Shown: piece by piece, positions 36,142 through 45,526 of the stretch
Position numbering within the stretch: the first letter of the stretch is position 1
Layout of the letters: every line of letters begins with the position of its first letter
DNA from: Undibacterium sp.
GTDB taxonomy: Bacteria > Pseudomonadota > Gammaproteobacteria > Burkholderiales > Burkholderiaceae_D
Length of the DNA: 64,000 nt
Assembly: GCF_030651495.1 (NCBI RefSeq)
Contig: NZ_JAUSFI010000088.1
Location: forward strand, 1 to 64,000
Direction: 5' to 3'
Program-made: the position numbers and the translations under genes
The notes under the pieces: model-generated
Databases searched by the model: none
What the model was told of the DNA's origin: nothing
The model's input: the letters and a program-made list of their open reading frames with translations, nothing else

Positions 36142-37518
36142 ATGTCCCTACTCTCCCCCAGCATTTTTAAAGCCTACGATATCCGCGGCATTGTCGGTAA
36201 AACGCTTGATGAAGAAGTTGCGCACCTGATCGGCCAGGCCTTTGGTTCTGCCGCACTGGCCAAAGGTGAACAAACCGTGGTGATAGGCCGTGATGGACGT
36301 TTGTCTGGTCCAGCGCTGACAGCCGCTTTGGCACGGGGCTTGCAATCGACAGGCGTGAATGTGATTGATCTGGGTATCGTCGCCACACCGATGGTCTACT
36401 TCGGTACCCATACGCTGGGCACGGCTTCCGGCGTCATGGTGACCGGCAGCCATAACCCGCCGGACTACAATGGTTTCAAGATGGTGTTGGCAGGCGAGGC
36501 AATTTATGGCGAGGCGATTCAGGCGCTGTACCAGTGCATCTTGCAGCGCGCGTTCAAGAACGGCGCAGGCAGTTACCGCACGCATGACATCAAAGCCGCC
36601 TATCTCGAGCGCATCGTTGGCGACGTCAAGCTGGCGCGTCCCCTGAAAATCGCGATTGATTGCGGCAATGGCGTCGCCGGTGCGTTTGCCGGCGAAATGT
36701 ATCGCGCCATGGGTTGCGAAGTGACAGAACTGTTTTGCGAAGTCGATGGCACTTTCCCGAATCACCATCCTGATCCGGCCCACCCCGAGAATCTGCAAGA
36801 CCTGATCCGCTGCCTGCAAAGCGGCGATGCCGAAATCGGCCTGGCGTTTGACGGCGACGGCGACCGTCTCGGTGTAGTGACGAAAGACGGACAAATCATT
36901 TATCCGGATCGCCAGTTGATGCTGTTTGCCGAAGACGTCTTGACACGCCATCCCGGCGCGCAAATTTTGTATGACGTCAAGTGCACGCGGCATATTTCGG
37001 CCTGGGTCAAGGCGCGTGGCGGTGTCCCTTTGATGTGGAAAACCGGTCACTCGCTGGTCAAGGCCAAATTGCGCGAAACCGGCTCGCCGCTGGGTGGCGA
37101 AATGAGCGGACACATCTTCTTCAAAGACCGTTGGTATGGTTTTGACGATGGCATGTACGCCGGCGCCCGCCTGATGGAAATCTTGAGCAAGGTGGCCGAC
37201 ATGACTGCCACCTTAAACGCGCTGCCACAATCGGCCAGCACGCCGGAATTGCAATTGCAGCTGAACGAAGGCGAGAATTTTTCCATCATCGCCCAAATGC
37301 AGACCAATGCGCACTTTCCGGGGGCCGATGAAGTCATCACGATCGACGGCTTGCGCGTCGAATACCCGGATGGCTTCGGTCTGGCGCGCTCTTCGAATAC
37401 CACACCGGTCATCGTGATGCGTTTTGAAGCCGAGACACCGGCCGCATTGGCGCGTATACAAGACGCGATCAAGCAGGCGGTACTGGCAGTTAAGCCGGAT
37501 GCGCAACTGCCTTATTAA
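36142..37518 (+). CDS. Phosphomannomutase/phosphoglucomutase
   Basis: 458 residues, AlgC/ManB-type alpha-D-phosphohexomutase. The phosphoserine is Ser103 in Thr-Gly-Ser-His-Asn-Pro and the metal loop is Asp237-Gly-Asp239-Gly-Asp241-Arg. Glu and Ser in Gly-Gly-Glu-Met-Ser-Gly-His bind the sugar. Interconverts hexose 6-phosphates and 1-phosphates and so can feed glucose 1-phosphate to RfbA. Starts 75 bases after the dehydratase gene, same strand. Confidence 0.94.
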   Translation: MSLLSPSIFKAYDIRGIVGKTLDEEVAHLIGQAFGSAALAKGEQTVVIGRDGRLSGPALTAALARGLQSTGVNVIDLGIVATPMVYFGTHTLGTASGVMVTGSHNPPDYNGFKMVLAGEAIYGEAIQALYQCILQRAFKNGAGSYRTHDIKAAYLERIVGDVKLARPLKIAIDCGNGVAGAFAGEMYRAMGCEVTELFCEVDGTFPNHHPDPAHPENLQDLIRCLQSGDAEIGLAFDGDGDRLGVVTKDGQIIYPDRQLMLFAEDVLTRHPGAQILYDVKCTRHISAWVKARGGVPLMWKTGHSLVKAKLRETGSPLGGEMSGHIFFKDRWYGFDDGMYAGARLMEILSKVADMTATLNALPQSASTPELQLQLNEGENFSIIAQMQTNAHFPGADEVITIDGLRVEYPDGFGLARSSNTTPVIVMRFEAETPAALARIQDAIKQAVLAVKPDAQLPY

Positions 37519-37531
37519 GCTAGGCTAAGCC

Positions 37532-37611
37532 ATACTCCCCACCAGTATTTTTTTATTGCGCACATTCTATATGCGCAATGGAGTAGTTTTAAAATATTTT
37601 TGGGGGAGTAT
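37532..37611. repeat. 80-bp dispersed palindromic element, copy 2
   Basis: Perfect 9-base terminal inverted repeats ATACTCCCC/GGGGAGTAT and an inner perfect pair TTGCGCA/TGCGCAA. Same length as the copy at 5505-5584 and about 70 percent identical by hand count. It fills most of the gap between the phosphohexomutase stop and the waaC start. Confidence 0.75.
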
Positions 37612-37646
37612 ATTAAAACTCCTCTAACCAGACCAAGCCTCGTATT

Positions 37647-38630
37647 TTGAAAATTCTTCTTGTCCGCGTTTCTTCGCTAGGCGATGTGTTGCACAATATG
37701 CCGATTGTGGATGACCTGCTGCGTCACTTTCCGGATGCCCAAATTGATTGGGTGGTAGAGGAAGCCTATGTCAACCTGGTCAGGCTCCATCCCGGCGTGC
37801 GACGGATTTTCCCTTTTGCGCTGCGGCGCTGGCGCAAAAACTTACTGGCGGCTGGCAGCTGGCAAGAGATTCGCCATTTTCTGGCTGAACTGCACCGCGA
37901 GCAATATGATGTCGTGCTCGACACCCAAGGCTTGTTAAAAACCGGTCTGATTATGGGTCTGGCGCGCATCAAACCCGGCGGAAAAAAAGTAGGCCTCGCC
38001 AATGGCACCGAAGGCTCTGGCTATGAAGGCATCTCACGCGTATTTCACACCGAAAGCGTCGCGGTCGATAGCCGTACCCATGCCGTCTTGCGTGGCCGGC
38101 TGGTGGCGGCGCAAGCCTGCGGCTATCGGGTCGACACACCAGCCAGTTTTGGCCTGAGTAAGGTGCCACTCTCACCCGCCTGGTTACCCGCTTCAAAGTA
38201 TGCCGTATTCTTCCACGGCACAGCGGGCGCGTCAAAAAAATGGTCCCAAGCCAACTGGGTACACATCGCCCGCACTCTGGCGCAGCAATCCTTACCGATT
38301 TTACTTCCCTGGGGCAATCCCACAGAAAAAGCCGAAGCCGAACAGATGGCCGCACAGATGCCTAATGCCAGGGTATTGCCGCAACTCTCTATGCAAGAAG
38401 CCATCGTGCTGGCCCAACGCGCGGCGCTGGCGATAGGCGTAGACACGGGTCTGACCCACATCGCCGCCGCCTATGAAACCCCGACCATAGAAATTTATTG
38501 CGACTCACCGCGCTGGAAAACCGAGGGCAACTGGTCGCCAAAAATTATCAATTTGGGCGACCAGGGACGCGCTGCAACGGTCGAAGAAGTCGAGCGCGCC
38601 ATCCGCAGCTTGCTCACATCCAGTGACTGA
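37647..38630 (+). CDS. waaC: Lipopolysaccharide heptosyltransferase I
   Basis: 327 residues, GT9 family. Adds the first heptose to Kdo in the LPS inner core at the cytoplasmic face of the inner membrane. N-terminus Lys-Ile-Leu-Leu-Val-Arg-Val-Ser-Ser-Leu-Gly-Asp-Val-Leu-His is typical; Gly-Val-Asp-Thr-Gly-Leu-Thr-His near residue 270 is the donor site. The only start that fits is TTG at 37647, and no clear ribosome site precedes it. The 80-bp palindromic element lies just upstream, so expression may depend on read-through. Confidence 0.94.
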   Translation: MKILLVRVSSLGDVLHNMPIVDDLLRHFPDAQIDWVVEEAYVNLVRLHPGVRRIFPFALRRWRKNLLAAGSWQEIRHFLAELHREQYDVVLDTQGLLKTGLIMGLARIKPGGKKVGLANGTEGSGYEGISRVFHTESVAVDSRTHAVLRGRLVAAQACGYRVDTPASFGLSKVPLSPAWLPASKYAVFFHGTAGASKKWSQANWVHIARTLAQQSLPILLPWGNPTEKAEAEQMAAQMPNARVLPQLSMQEAIVLAQRAALAIGVDTGLTHIAAAYETPTIEIYCDSPRWKTEGNWSPKIINLGDQGRAATVEEVERAIRSLLTSSD

Positions 38631-38751
38631 CAATGAACTAGCCGCGCGCCCCTTGTCCGCGGATGAGCAAGGGTTACGCAATATTGCGGTTTTATTTGGC
38701 GTTGTCGCTCAGCATCATTTAGTTATTCAATGAGTTCTTCATGCTGATGAG

Positions 38752-39345
38752 TTATTCACTAAGCAGCAGATGCTTGAGTTTTTCATCGGCAGGGTTAGGG
38801 CCCAGCCAAATTTTCAGCAAGGCATTGTAAAAGTTCGGGTCTTGTATGGTTTCTCCCAGTTTTTTGCCATTATATTGACTGACCACGCCGGTACCGGGTA
38901 TCCAGTCGACGGTAAGTACATCGCCTTTTTTCATTTCCGGAATCATGGAAAACATTTGTCCAAACGTCAGCATAGAATTAACTAATTTTGCTCGTTCGGA
39001 CATTTCGGCGTTCTTCCTGATCCCTTCCATAAATCGCTGGCCGAGATCGTCGCTGCTTAAGTCCCGGAGTATGACCAGAGACACGCGCTTGGCACCTGGC
39101 AGCGCCAGCACCTCTGGCGTAGTGGTTTTCTTTTCAGCCAAATAGAGCGCCGCTGTATACACTTTAAAAATGACTTTATAACGGATACCGGCACCGTTTA
39201 ATTTTAATTGCTGATTAGCCACCTGGGCTGTCTCATCGATTTTGACGCCGGCGATCTCGACTGCAGCTGCGGGGATAGAAAACAGCATTGCAGAAACAGC
39301 GCTAAGCATAACCAATCGATTATTCATACGAAGTCCAAAATTCAT
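38752..39345 (-). CDS. Secreted chalcone isomerase-like domain protein
   Basis: 197 residues from ATG 39345, chosen for GGAGG four bases upstream; a longer frame starts at 39366. A signal peptide ends after Ile-Pro-Ala-Ala-Ala, and the mature part carries the bacterial chalcone isomerase-like pattern (Gly-Ala-Gly-Ile-Arg-Tyr-Lys-Val-Ile-Phe-Lys-Val-Tyr-Thr-Ala-Ala-Leu-Tyr). Predicted periplasmic. The true role of these bacterial proteins is not known; a non-catalytic lipid or fatty-acid binding role is possible. Convergent with waaC. Confidence 0.85.
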   Translation of the reverse strand: MNFGLRMNNRLVMLSAVSAMLFSIPAAAVEIAGVKIDETAQVANQQLKLNGAGIRYKVIFKVYTAALYLAEKKTTTPEVLALPGAKRVSLVILRDLSSDDLGQRFMEGIRKNAEMSERAKLVNSMLTFGQMFSMIPEMKKGDVLTVDWIPGTGVVSQYNGKKLGETIQDPNFYNALLKIWLGPNPADEKLKHLLLSE

Positions 39346-39875
39346 ATTGCCTCCAAGATTTGTCATGCGATGTAAGATAAAAAATATAAAAAGAGATTCA
39401 TTCCATTTTTATAACGGGAAATAAATATAAAAATGCCTAGATGCAAGTATAAAGTCTTTAAGGAAACTATTCCAAGCTGGCTTTAAAAAAATAAACTTAA
39501 CATCACCGAAATTTTATTTTGAATAATGCAGTTTTTTATGCCATTTCGCAAAAATAGACCCTTCAGCTGGTAAAACCAACTCCTTTTTTATGACTTAATG
39601 TATAGCTTAAAATGCCTCATGATTAAAGTAATTTTATCTCGCCGACAAGTGAAAAGTAACGAGGTTTTAGGGTATATTCCACGCTTATTCAGAATTTCTT
39701 ATGAGGAAGTTTTTCCTCGGTGCATCATGATCCCCACTCATAAAAACTGTACTGCCGTTGCCATTTCACCCATGCTTTTGTCGTCCCTTTGCCGGGAACT
39801 GCAACCAGTCTTACCCTGCGCACCGGGGGCTAAGCTGATCCATCGATTAAGTCGCACCAACATAGCTCGTCATTA
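39346..39875. other. Intergenic region upstream of waaA
   Basis: 530 AT-rich bases between divergent genes. A 92-codon frame at 39598-39876 has no ribosome site and no familiar sequence, and I do not call it. No clear promoter, repeat or RNA was recognised. Confidence 0.4.
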
Positions 39876-41168
39876 ATGCCAACCATGCGCCTACTCTACT
39901 CCATCGTCTGGTACTTAGCCTTGCCGGTCGTGTTACTGCGACTCTGGATCAGGGGCCGGCAAGAACCCGGTTACCGTCAGCACATCGGCGAGCGACTCGG
40001 CTTTTATCCGCCCAGCGCGGCGCAAAAACGCATCTGGGTGCATGCCGTATCGGCCGGAGAAACCCGCGCTGCCGAACCCTTGATACGGGCCCTACTCCAG
40101 CGTTATCCAGAATATTCTATTTTGCTGACGCACATGACACCGATCGGCCGCAGCACCGGCCAGCTCTTGTTCGCCGATGTGGCCAGCCGCATCACGCAAA
40201 CTTTTTTGCCTTACGACATCAACTGGATGATACGGCGCTTCCTGCGCCATTACTCGCCACGTCTGTGTGTGCTGATCGAAACCGAGGTCTGGCCTAATTT
40301 GATTGCACAATGTAAGCAAGCCAACCTGCCGGTGACCCTGGTGAATGCCAGGCTGTCAGAAAAATCCCTAAAAAAAGCGTTGCGTCTCTCGTCTGTCATC
40401 CTGCCCGCGGCACAGGCCATCTCCTGCGTCGCGGCACAATCAGGGCCAGATGCCGAGCGCCTGAAAACACTGGGGGTCAAACAGCTCTGCATCACCGGGA
40501 ATATGAAGTTTGATGTCTCGCCGCCACCGCAGATGGCACAGCGTGGAGCACTCTTGCGCCAAATTGTAAACGCGTCTTTAGGGCCGCGCCCGGTCTTCAT
40601 CTGCGCCAGCACGCGCGATGGCGAAGAAGAGCTCATTCTCAATGCCTTTGTCGCGTTGCGCCAGCCGCAAGCCTTGCTGATTATTACGCCACGCCATCCG
40701 CAACGCTTTGACCAGGTCGCCGCCATGCTGAGCGCGCATAAGCTCTCGTATATCCGCCGTTCCAGCTTAGATTTAGCGCAAGCAAGCAGCCAGATCCCCG
40801 CAGAAACGCAAGTTCTGCTGGGCGACAGCATGGGTGAAATGTATATGTATTATGCCGCTGCGGATGTGGCCTTCGTCGGCGGCAGCCTGGTGCCGCTGGG
40901 TGGCCACAATCTGATCGAAGCTTGCGCCATGGGCAAGCCGGTACTCACCGGCCCGCACACCTTCAATTTCTCCGAGATCACCGAACAGGCGATTGCCGCC
41001 CATGCCGCCCTGCGCGCCAGCGATGCGCAGCAGCTGATGACACTGGCACAGCAACTGATCGATGACGATGCCAGGCGTAGCGCCATGGGCAACAATGCCC
41101 ATGCCTTCTTCATGCAACATCAGGGTGCGACCGCCAGAACCATGCAGATGCTGGAACAGTTGATGTAA
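39876..41168 (+). CDS. waaA: Kdo (3-deoxy-D-manno-octulosonic acid) transferase
   Basis: 430 residues, GT30. Adds Kdo to the lipid A precursor. An N-terminal membrane anchor (residues 5-22) is followed by Gly-Glu-Arg-Leu-Gly and the acceptor-side motif Ala-Val-Ser-Ala-Gly-Glu-Thr-Arg-Ala. The C-terminal donor domain contains Gly-Gly-Ser-Leu-Val-Pro-Leu-Gly-Gly-His-Asn and Glu-Ala-Cys-Ala-Met-Gly-Lys-Pro-Val. Two starts are possible (39876 or 39885). Confidence 0.95.
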   Translation: MPTMRLLYSIVWYLALPVVLLRLWIRGRQEPGYRQHIGERLGFYPPSAAQKRIWVHAVSAGETRAAEPLIRALLQRYPEYSILLTHMTPIGRSTGQLLFADVASRITQTFLPYDINWMIRRFLRHYSPRLCVLIETEVWPNLIAQCKQANLPVTLVNARLSEKSLKKALRLSSVILPAAQAISCVAAQSGPDAERLKTLGVKQLCITGNMKFDVSPPPQMAQRGALLRQIVNASLGPRPVFICASTRDGEEELILNAFVALRQPQALLIITPRHPQRFDQVAAMLSAHKLSYIRRSSLDLAQASSQIPAETQVLLGDSMGEMYMYYAAADVAFVGGSLVPLGGHNLIEACAMGKPVLTGPHTFNFSEITEQAIAAHAALRASDAQQLMTLAQQLIDDDARRSAMGNNAHAFFMQHQGATARTMQMLEQLM

Positions 41169-41255
41169 ACCCGGCGCCAGCGTGGCTTGGCAGACTCAAA
41201 CCAAAATTCCACCAGCACCCCGGGGATGACTCTTTACATTCCGCTTCGCTAGCGG

Positions 41256-41666
41256 TTAAGAGAACTGCAACAATTCCCCCGCCTGATTAAAGGCAAGATA
41301 CTGGCCGATATTGCCGTTACGTAGCGATTCCACCATCATATCGAGTGGCCGGCTTGCTTCTTCGCTACTCGGCGCATGTCCGCCCCGCCCCGCCATCGTG
41401 GAGACAAAAACGATATCCCAGGCTTTGCCCGTATACTTGGATTCTGCTGCCAGATGCGCAAAATCGCTCAATTCTTCCGTCAGTTTATCCACGCACATCA
41501 CGGCAGCGAGTGCACCACCCTGTTGATTTTCAAATTGCTGCTGCTCCGCCGGATTAACGCCCGGTGGCAGCTCGGCTTTGGCAAACATAAATAACAACCG
41601 TTGCGGTTGCGGCTGCGCTGCGGCAGCGCTTAACAGATCGGCAAAACTAGAAATTTCCACTATCAT
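41256..41666 (-). CDS. Conserved protein beside nrdJ
   Basis: 136 residues, cytoplasmic. Pattern Pro-Gln-Arg-Leu-Leu-Phe-Met-Phe-Ala-Lys-Ala-Glu-Leu-Pro at the start, Ala-Val-Met-Cys-Val-Asp-Lys in the middle and Met-Ala-Gly-Arg-Gly-Gly-His-Ala-Pro-Ser-Ser-Glu-Glu-Ala near the end. I recall homologs in Burkholderiales labelled ribonucleotide reductase subunit alpha, which cannot be correct as a catalytic call at this size. Divergent from nrdJ with 322 bases between. Function unknown. Confidence 0.8.
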   Translation of the reverse strand: MIVEISSFADLLSAAAAQPQPQRLLFMFAKAELPPGVNPAEQQQFENQQGGALAAVMCVDKLTEELSDFAHLAAESKYTGKAWDIVFVSTMAGRGGHAPSSEEASRPLDMMVESLRNGNIGQYLAFNQAGELLQFS

Positions 41667-41988
41667 CTTCCCATAAATATAAGCACATACATAAGCACAT
41701 GCGATGAAATAAGCTTACGCCAAGATATCTTGCAGGCATACCAAGTGTCCAGAATTTCTTGAGTCGGGTCAAGGAAAAACGGGGGCCTAGGGTTATAATG
41801 CAAGATACGCTATCGCCTTGGCAGAAGCATTTTATCAACTTTTATTCTGCAGCAATTGCCCTAAGCACATACACTTAACTATTCAACAATGCCATTCGTT
41901 GATATCGACTTACTTTCCCGTTATTTACTTGTTATTTGCCCGATATACTTAATTTATTAGTGCACCACACAACCATATACCCATCAAG
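41667..41988. other. Divergent promoter region of nrdJ and its neighbour
   Basis: 322 bases. A TATAAT at 41794-41799 on the plus strand is a possible -10 for nrdJ but has no good -35. No cobalamin riboswitch pattern was recognised, although nrdJ needs adenosylcobalamin. The repeated word AAGCACATA (about 41690 and 41863) has no known meaning. Confidence 0.35.
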
Positions 41989-44484
41989 ATGAACGCAAAC
42001 GAAAAAATGCTAGGACTGGCTGAAATGTCGCCACAAGAAATCTCTCTCGATGTATTGCTAGAAAAATATGCCAAGGGCGACGAATCGAGCATACAAGACG
42101 TGCAGGCACGCGTTGCCAGCGCCTTAGCCAGCGTCGAGCAGCCAGATTTTCAGGCTTACTACGAAGAAAAATTCTTGTGGGCGCAAAAAAATGGTTTCGT
42201 CCCCGCTGGCCGGATTAATTCCGCCGCCGGGATGGACTTGCACGCGACATTGATCAATTGCTTCGTACAACCGGTCGGCGATTCCGTTTCTTCCACCACC
42301 AACGGCAAGCCTGGCATCTACACTGCCCTGTCCGATGCGGCCGAAACCATGCGCCGCGGCGGCGGTGTCGGCTACGATTTTTCGACGATCCGTCCAAAAG
42401 ACGCCCTGGTACGCGGCACCCGCTCGCGCGCGTCCGGCCCGGTCTCGTTCATGCAAGTGTTCAACGCCTCTTGTTCCACCGTAGAATCGGCCGGTGCACG
42501 CCGTGGTGCGCAAATGGGCGTCTTGCGTGGCGACCATCCGGATATTTTAGAATTCATCCGCTCCAAGGATCAAGGCGGCCTGACCAATTTCAATATCTCC
42601 ATCGGCGTTACCGATGAATTCATGAATGCAGTCGCCAACGACACCGATTTCAGTCTGGTACATAAAGCAGAACCAGGCGACGAGAAAAAAGAAGCCGGCG
42701 CCTATTTGCGCGAAGATGGCCTGTGGGTACACCAGACCGTTCGCGCGCGCGCGTTGTGGGATGAAGTCATGAAATCGACTTACGATCACGCCGAGCCGGG
42801 TATCTTGTTCTTGTCGCGCATGAACGCAGAAAACAATCTGTACTACTGCGAAACCATCGAGGCGACCAACCCTTGCGCCGAACAGCCTTTGCCTGACTAC
42901 GGCTGCTGCTGCCTCGGCTCCGTCAACCTGACACGCTTTGTCAAATCAGCATTTGGCAATACTGCCAGTTTCGATTTTGAACCATTTAAAGAAGTCGTGA
43001 CGCTGGCGATCCGCATGTTAGATAACGTGCTGGAAGCGACTGCCTGGCCATTGCCGCAGCAAAAAGCCGAAGCCATGTCCAAGCGCCGTATCGGCCTGGG
43101 CTTCTTGGGTCTGGGCAGTACGCTGGTGATGATGGGCCTGCGCTACGATTCCGACGAAGGCCGTGCCCTGGCACAAAAAATCTCTGAAGTCATGCGTGAC
43201 ACCTCGTATCTGGCATCGATAGAACTGGCCAAAGAAAAAGGCGCGTTCCCGCTGTTTCACAACACCAAATACCTGGCCGGCGTATTCGCCAAGCGTTTGC
43301 CGAAAGCCATCCGCAGCGCCATGTCGAAGCACGGCTTGCGCAATTCGCACCTGTTGTCGATCGCCCCTACCGGCACCATCACGCTGGCTTTTGCCGACAA
43401 TGCCTCGAACGGTATCGAACCGGCGTTCTCCTGGGTGTATAACCGTAAAAAACGCATGGCCGTTGGCGACAGCAAAATCTACGAAGTCGCCGATCACGCC
43501 TGGCGCCTGTACCGCCACCTCGGCAATGACGTCTCGGATGACAGCAAGCTGCCAACCCCGTTTGTCACCGCGCTGAATATGTCGGCCAGCGATCACATGA
43601 AGATGCTGGAAGTGGTTCAGCCCTTCATCGACTCGGCGATTTCAAAAACCGTCAACGTGCCTGCTGATTACCCGTATGCAGATTTCCAAAACCTGTACAT
43701 GGACGCCTGGCGCGCCGGCCTCAAGGGTCTGGCGACTTACCGCCCCAACAGCATTTTAGGAAGCGTCTTGTCAGTTGCGACGGCAACGCCTGATGTCGCC
43801 GTGGTCGCCAACGGCGTGCCAGACGATGACTTGCTGCGCAAGCAATTCGACGGTCGCCCGTTTGGCGATCTCGAATCGGTCACTTCCAAAGTCCAGTACA
43901 TGACGTATGAAGGCAAAAAAACCGTCTATCTGACCGTCAGCTTCATCCACATCCAGGGTACTGTCGGCGGCGAGCGCGCCACCATAGAACGTCCGTTTGA
44001 ATTCTTCATGCCAGCCGGCCAAAAGAACGACGGCCAGCAATGGATCTCGGCCAGTATGCGCCTGTTGTCGATGGCGGCCCGCTCGGGCGGCTCGATCGCC
44101 AAGGCGCTGGCCGATATGCGCGAAGTGGTGTGGGACAAGGGCACGGTCCGCTGCGGCATGATCACCAAAGAAGACGGCTCACAAGCGCCGATGTTCCATG
44201 AATCAGAAGTCGCCGCGATCGGCTACTCGCTGCAACGCATCTTGATGAAACGCGGCTTTTTGGATGCGGCAGGCAATCAGGTGCCGATCACGGTACTGGC
44301 AGAGAAATTCAAAAACAAAAACCTGGCGTATGGCATGGATGATCTGGCCTACGAGGCAGATGCGGCGCCGATCACCTACGTGGCGACCGGCAAAAAATGT
44401 CCGGATTGCGGCGCCTATGCCTTGCAAAAGATAGACGGCTGCAGCCGCTGTGTCTCTTGCGGATATGTCGGGGCTTGCGGTTAA
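41989..44484 (+). CDS. nrdJ: Adenosylcobalamin-dependent (class II) ribonucleotide reductase
   Basis: 831 residues. Reduces ribonucleotides to deoxyribonucleotides with a radical from adenosylcobalamin, independent of oxygen. The radical loop is Asn-Pro-Cys296-Ala-Glu298, and Cys91 in Ile-Asn-Cys-Phe with a Cys in the Gly-Cys-Cys-Cys-Leu-Gly run (306-308) form the reducible pair. The C-terminus carries a zinc-ribbon-like Cys-Pro-Asp-Cys...Cys-Ser-Arg-Cys-Val-Ser-Cys tail, usual for this subgroup. Followed by a strong terminator. Confidence 0.96.
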   Translation: MNANEKMLGLAEMSPQEISLDVLLEKYAKGDESSIQDVQARVASALASVEQPDFQAYYEEKFLWAQKNGFVPAGRINSAAGMDLHATLINCFVQPVGDSVSSTTNGKPGIYTALSDAAETMRRGGGVGYDFSTIRPKDALVRGTRSRASGPVSFMQVFNASCSTVESAGARRGAQMGVLRGDHPDILEFIRSKDQGGLTNFNISIGVTDEFMNAVANDTDFSLVHKAEPGDEKKEAGAYLREDGLWVHQTVRARALWDEVMKSTYDHAEPGILFLSRMNAENNLYYCETIEATNPCAEQPLPDYGCCCLGSVNLTRFVKSAFGNTASFDFEPFKEVVTLAIRMLDNVLEATAWPLPQQKAEAMSKRRIGLGFLGLGSTLVMMGLRYDSDEGRALAQKISEVMRDTSYLASIELAKEKGAFPLFHNTKYLAGVFAKRLPKAIRSAMSKHGLRNSHLLSIAPTGTITLAFADNASNGIEPAFSWVYNRKKRMAVGDSKIYEVADHAWRLYRHLGNDVSDDSKLPTPFVTALNMSASDHMKMLEVVQPFIDSAISKTVNVPADYPYADFQNLYMDAWRAGLKGLATYRPNSILGSVLSVATATPDVAVVANGVPDDDLLRKQFDGRPFGDLESVTSKVQYMTYEGKKTVYLTVSFIHIQGTVGGERATIERPFEFFMPAGQKNDGQQWISASMRLLSMAARSGGSIAKALADMREVVWDKGTVRCGMITKEDGSQAPMFHESEVAAIGYSLQRILMKRGFLDAAGNQVPITVLAEKFKNKNLAYGMDDLAYEADAAPITYVATGKKCPDCGAYALQKIDGCSRCVSCGYVGACG

Positions 44485-44514
44485 TTCCATAGCAGCCTGT
44501 TGTTGATTTAAGCT

Positions 44515-44547
44515 AAAAAGGGCCAGTGAAATTCACTGGCCCTTTTT
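44515..44547 (+). terminator. Strong terminator after nrdJ
   Basis: Near-perfect 16-base inverted repeat (AAAAAGGGCCAGTGAA and its complement) ending in a T run, 30 bases after the nrdJ stop. The A run on the other side would let it work on both strands. Confidence 0.93.
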
Positions 44548-44915
44548 CTTTACTGTTCAGTCCCCTATGAAACAAAGTTTTTCGAGTTACGTCATAGGTA
44601 AAAATCGTCGTTCCCGCGAAGGGTGAAGTGGGGAATTCGAGCAACATGTTGCTAGCCCACGTAATGGAATGCGCATATTTGCGCATTTGCGCCCGGCAAG
44701 GGGAAATCTAGAATTGACAGGCACGAGGGCAATAATAAACCCCAAAGAAATATTTCTGCTTTCAAAGAAGACTACGATTGCCTAGTCATTTTTGCAGGAG
44801 TCATCGAAAGTCGGCTTCCAGTCGACTTTCGCCCCGCGTTTGCTGATAATATTTACAATAAACTGTATTTAAGGTCAACCGCAACACTCACCAGCACAGC
44901 GAAGGAAATCCATCT
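44548..44915. other. Intergenic stretch with degenerate repeat fragments
   Basis: 368 bases without a gene. It contains CGTCGTTCCCGCGAAG (about 44607), reminiscent of a decayed copy of a common CGTCATTCCCGCG-type repeat, and a run of GCGCA words at 44670-44695 similar to the arms of the 59-bp palindromes further right. Both resemblances are weak. Confidence 0.3.
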
Positions 44916-45248
44916 ATGGCTATTCTGCATGCCCATCCCGGACAGGCAATCGACATCCATCCGCTAGGTGCCGAGTTACCGCATGCGCGTTCGACGGCAT
45001 TATTTAAGACTGCCGAACTCGAAGTGATGCGCATGATACTGCCGGCAGGTAAATCGGTCCCGCCACATAGCGTCCCCGGAGAAATCACACTTCAGGCGAT
45101 TGAAGGAAGCATAGAGATCGCCTACGACAATACCGTTCAGCGCCTGGAAGCCGGACAGCTCATATTCTTGCCTGGCGGCGTAGTACACAGTTTAAAAGGA
45201 CTCATAGACGCGTCTGTGCTGGTGACCATCGTATTAAAACCCCGGTAA
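44916..45248 (+). CDS. Small cupin-domain protein
   Basis: 110 residues forming one beta-barrel. The two cupin motifs appear as Pro-Pro-His-Ser-Val-Pro-Gly-Glu-Ile-Thr and Leu-Pro-Gly-Gly-Val-Val-His-Ser. AAGGA lies nine bases before the ATG. No enzyme activity can be assigned; single-domain cupins may be sensors or small enzymes. Stands alone, followed by a hairpin. Confidence 0.85.
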   Translation: MAILHAHPGQAIDIHPLGAELPHARSTALFKTAELEVMRMILPAGKSVPPHSVPGEITLQAIEGSIEIAYDNTVQRLEAGQLIFLPGGVVHSLKGLIDASVLVTIVLKPR

Positions 45249-45286
45249 CCCGGCATCCCTCAGATCGTATGGTGGTAGTAATAATA

Positions 45287-45317
45287 ACAATAAGCGCACC
45301 GTTGATGCGCTTATTGT
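45287..45317. terminator. Hairpin after the cupin gene
   Basis: Perfect 12-base stem (ACAATAAGCGCA and complement) with a seven-base loop, 39 bases after the stop. There is no long T run, so it may be a weak terminator or an mRNA end stabiliser. Confidence 0.55.
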
Positions 45318-45420
45318 CCCGTCACGTCTATTTCAGATTGCAGGCCGAAGGTAGGCCGACTTGATTCTACGAAGTACAAGCACCTTACCACCCAGCCATT
45401 TCAAAACACGGCAACGCCAG

Positions 45421-45481
45421 CGCGCATATCCCATGCGGCCTACAGGCCAGACCGGCTGGAAACCCGCATGGGATATGCGCG
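45421..45481. repeat. 59-bp palindromic repeat, copy A
   Basis: Perfect inverted arms of 17 bases (GCGCATATCCCATGCGG at 45422-45438 and its complement at 45464-45480), plus one outer C-G pair. The inner part is GC-rich. The same 59-base unit occurs at 49827-49885 with about 46 identical positions. It lies between two convergent genes, as REP-type elements often do. Confidence 0.75.
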
Positions 45482-45526
45482 TCGGGCAAGGCTCATTTTT
45501 ATCGCCTGTCTGTAATGTGCCGGCAA

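Noticed and set aside
36148..37113. Long minus-strand open frame of 321 codons
   Set aside because: Complement of the phosphohexomutase gene with its catalytic Ser and metal loop; an artefact of codon bias.
39598..39876. 92-codon frame before waaA
   Set aside because: No ribosome site, no family resemblance, and lies in an AT-rich promoter region.
41667..41988. Cobalamin riboswitch before nrdJ
   Set aside because: Expected because the enzyme uses adenosylcobalamin, but no B12-box or conserved core could be seen.
44600..44700. Additional copies of dispersed repeats after nrdJ
   Set aside because: Only short words match (CGTCGTTCCCGCG, GCGCATATTTGCGC); no full unit or paired arms.
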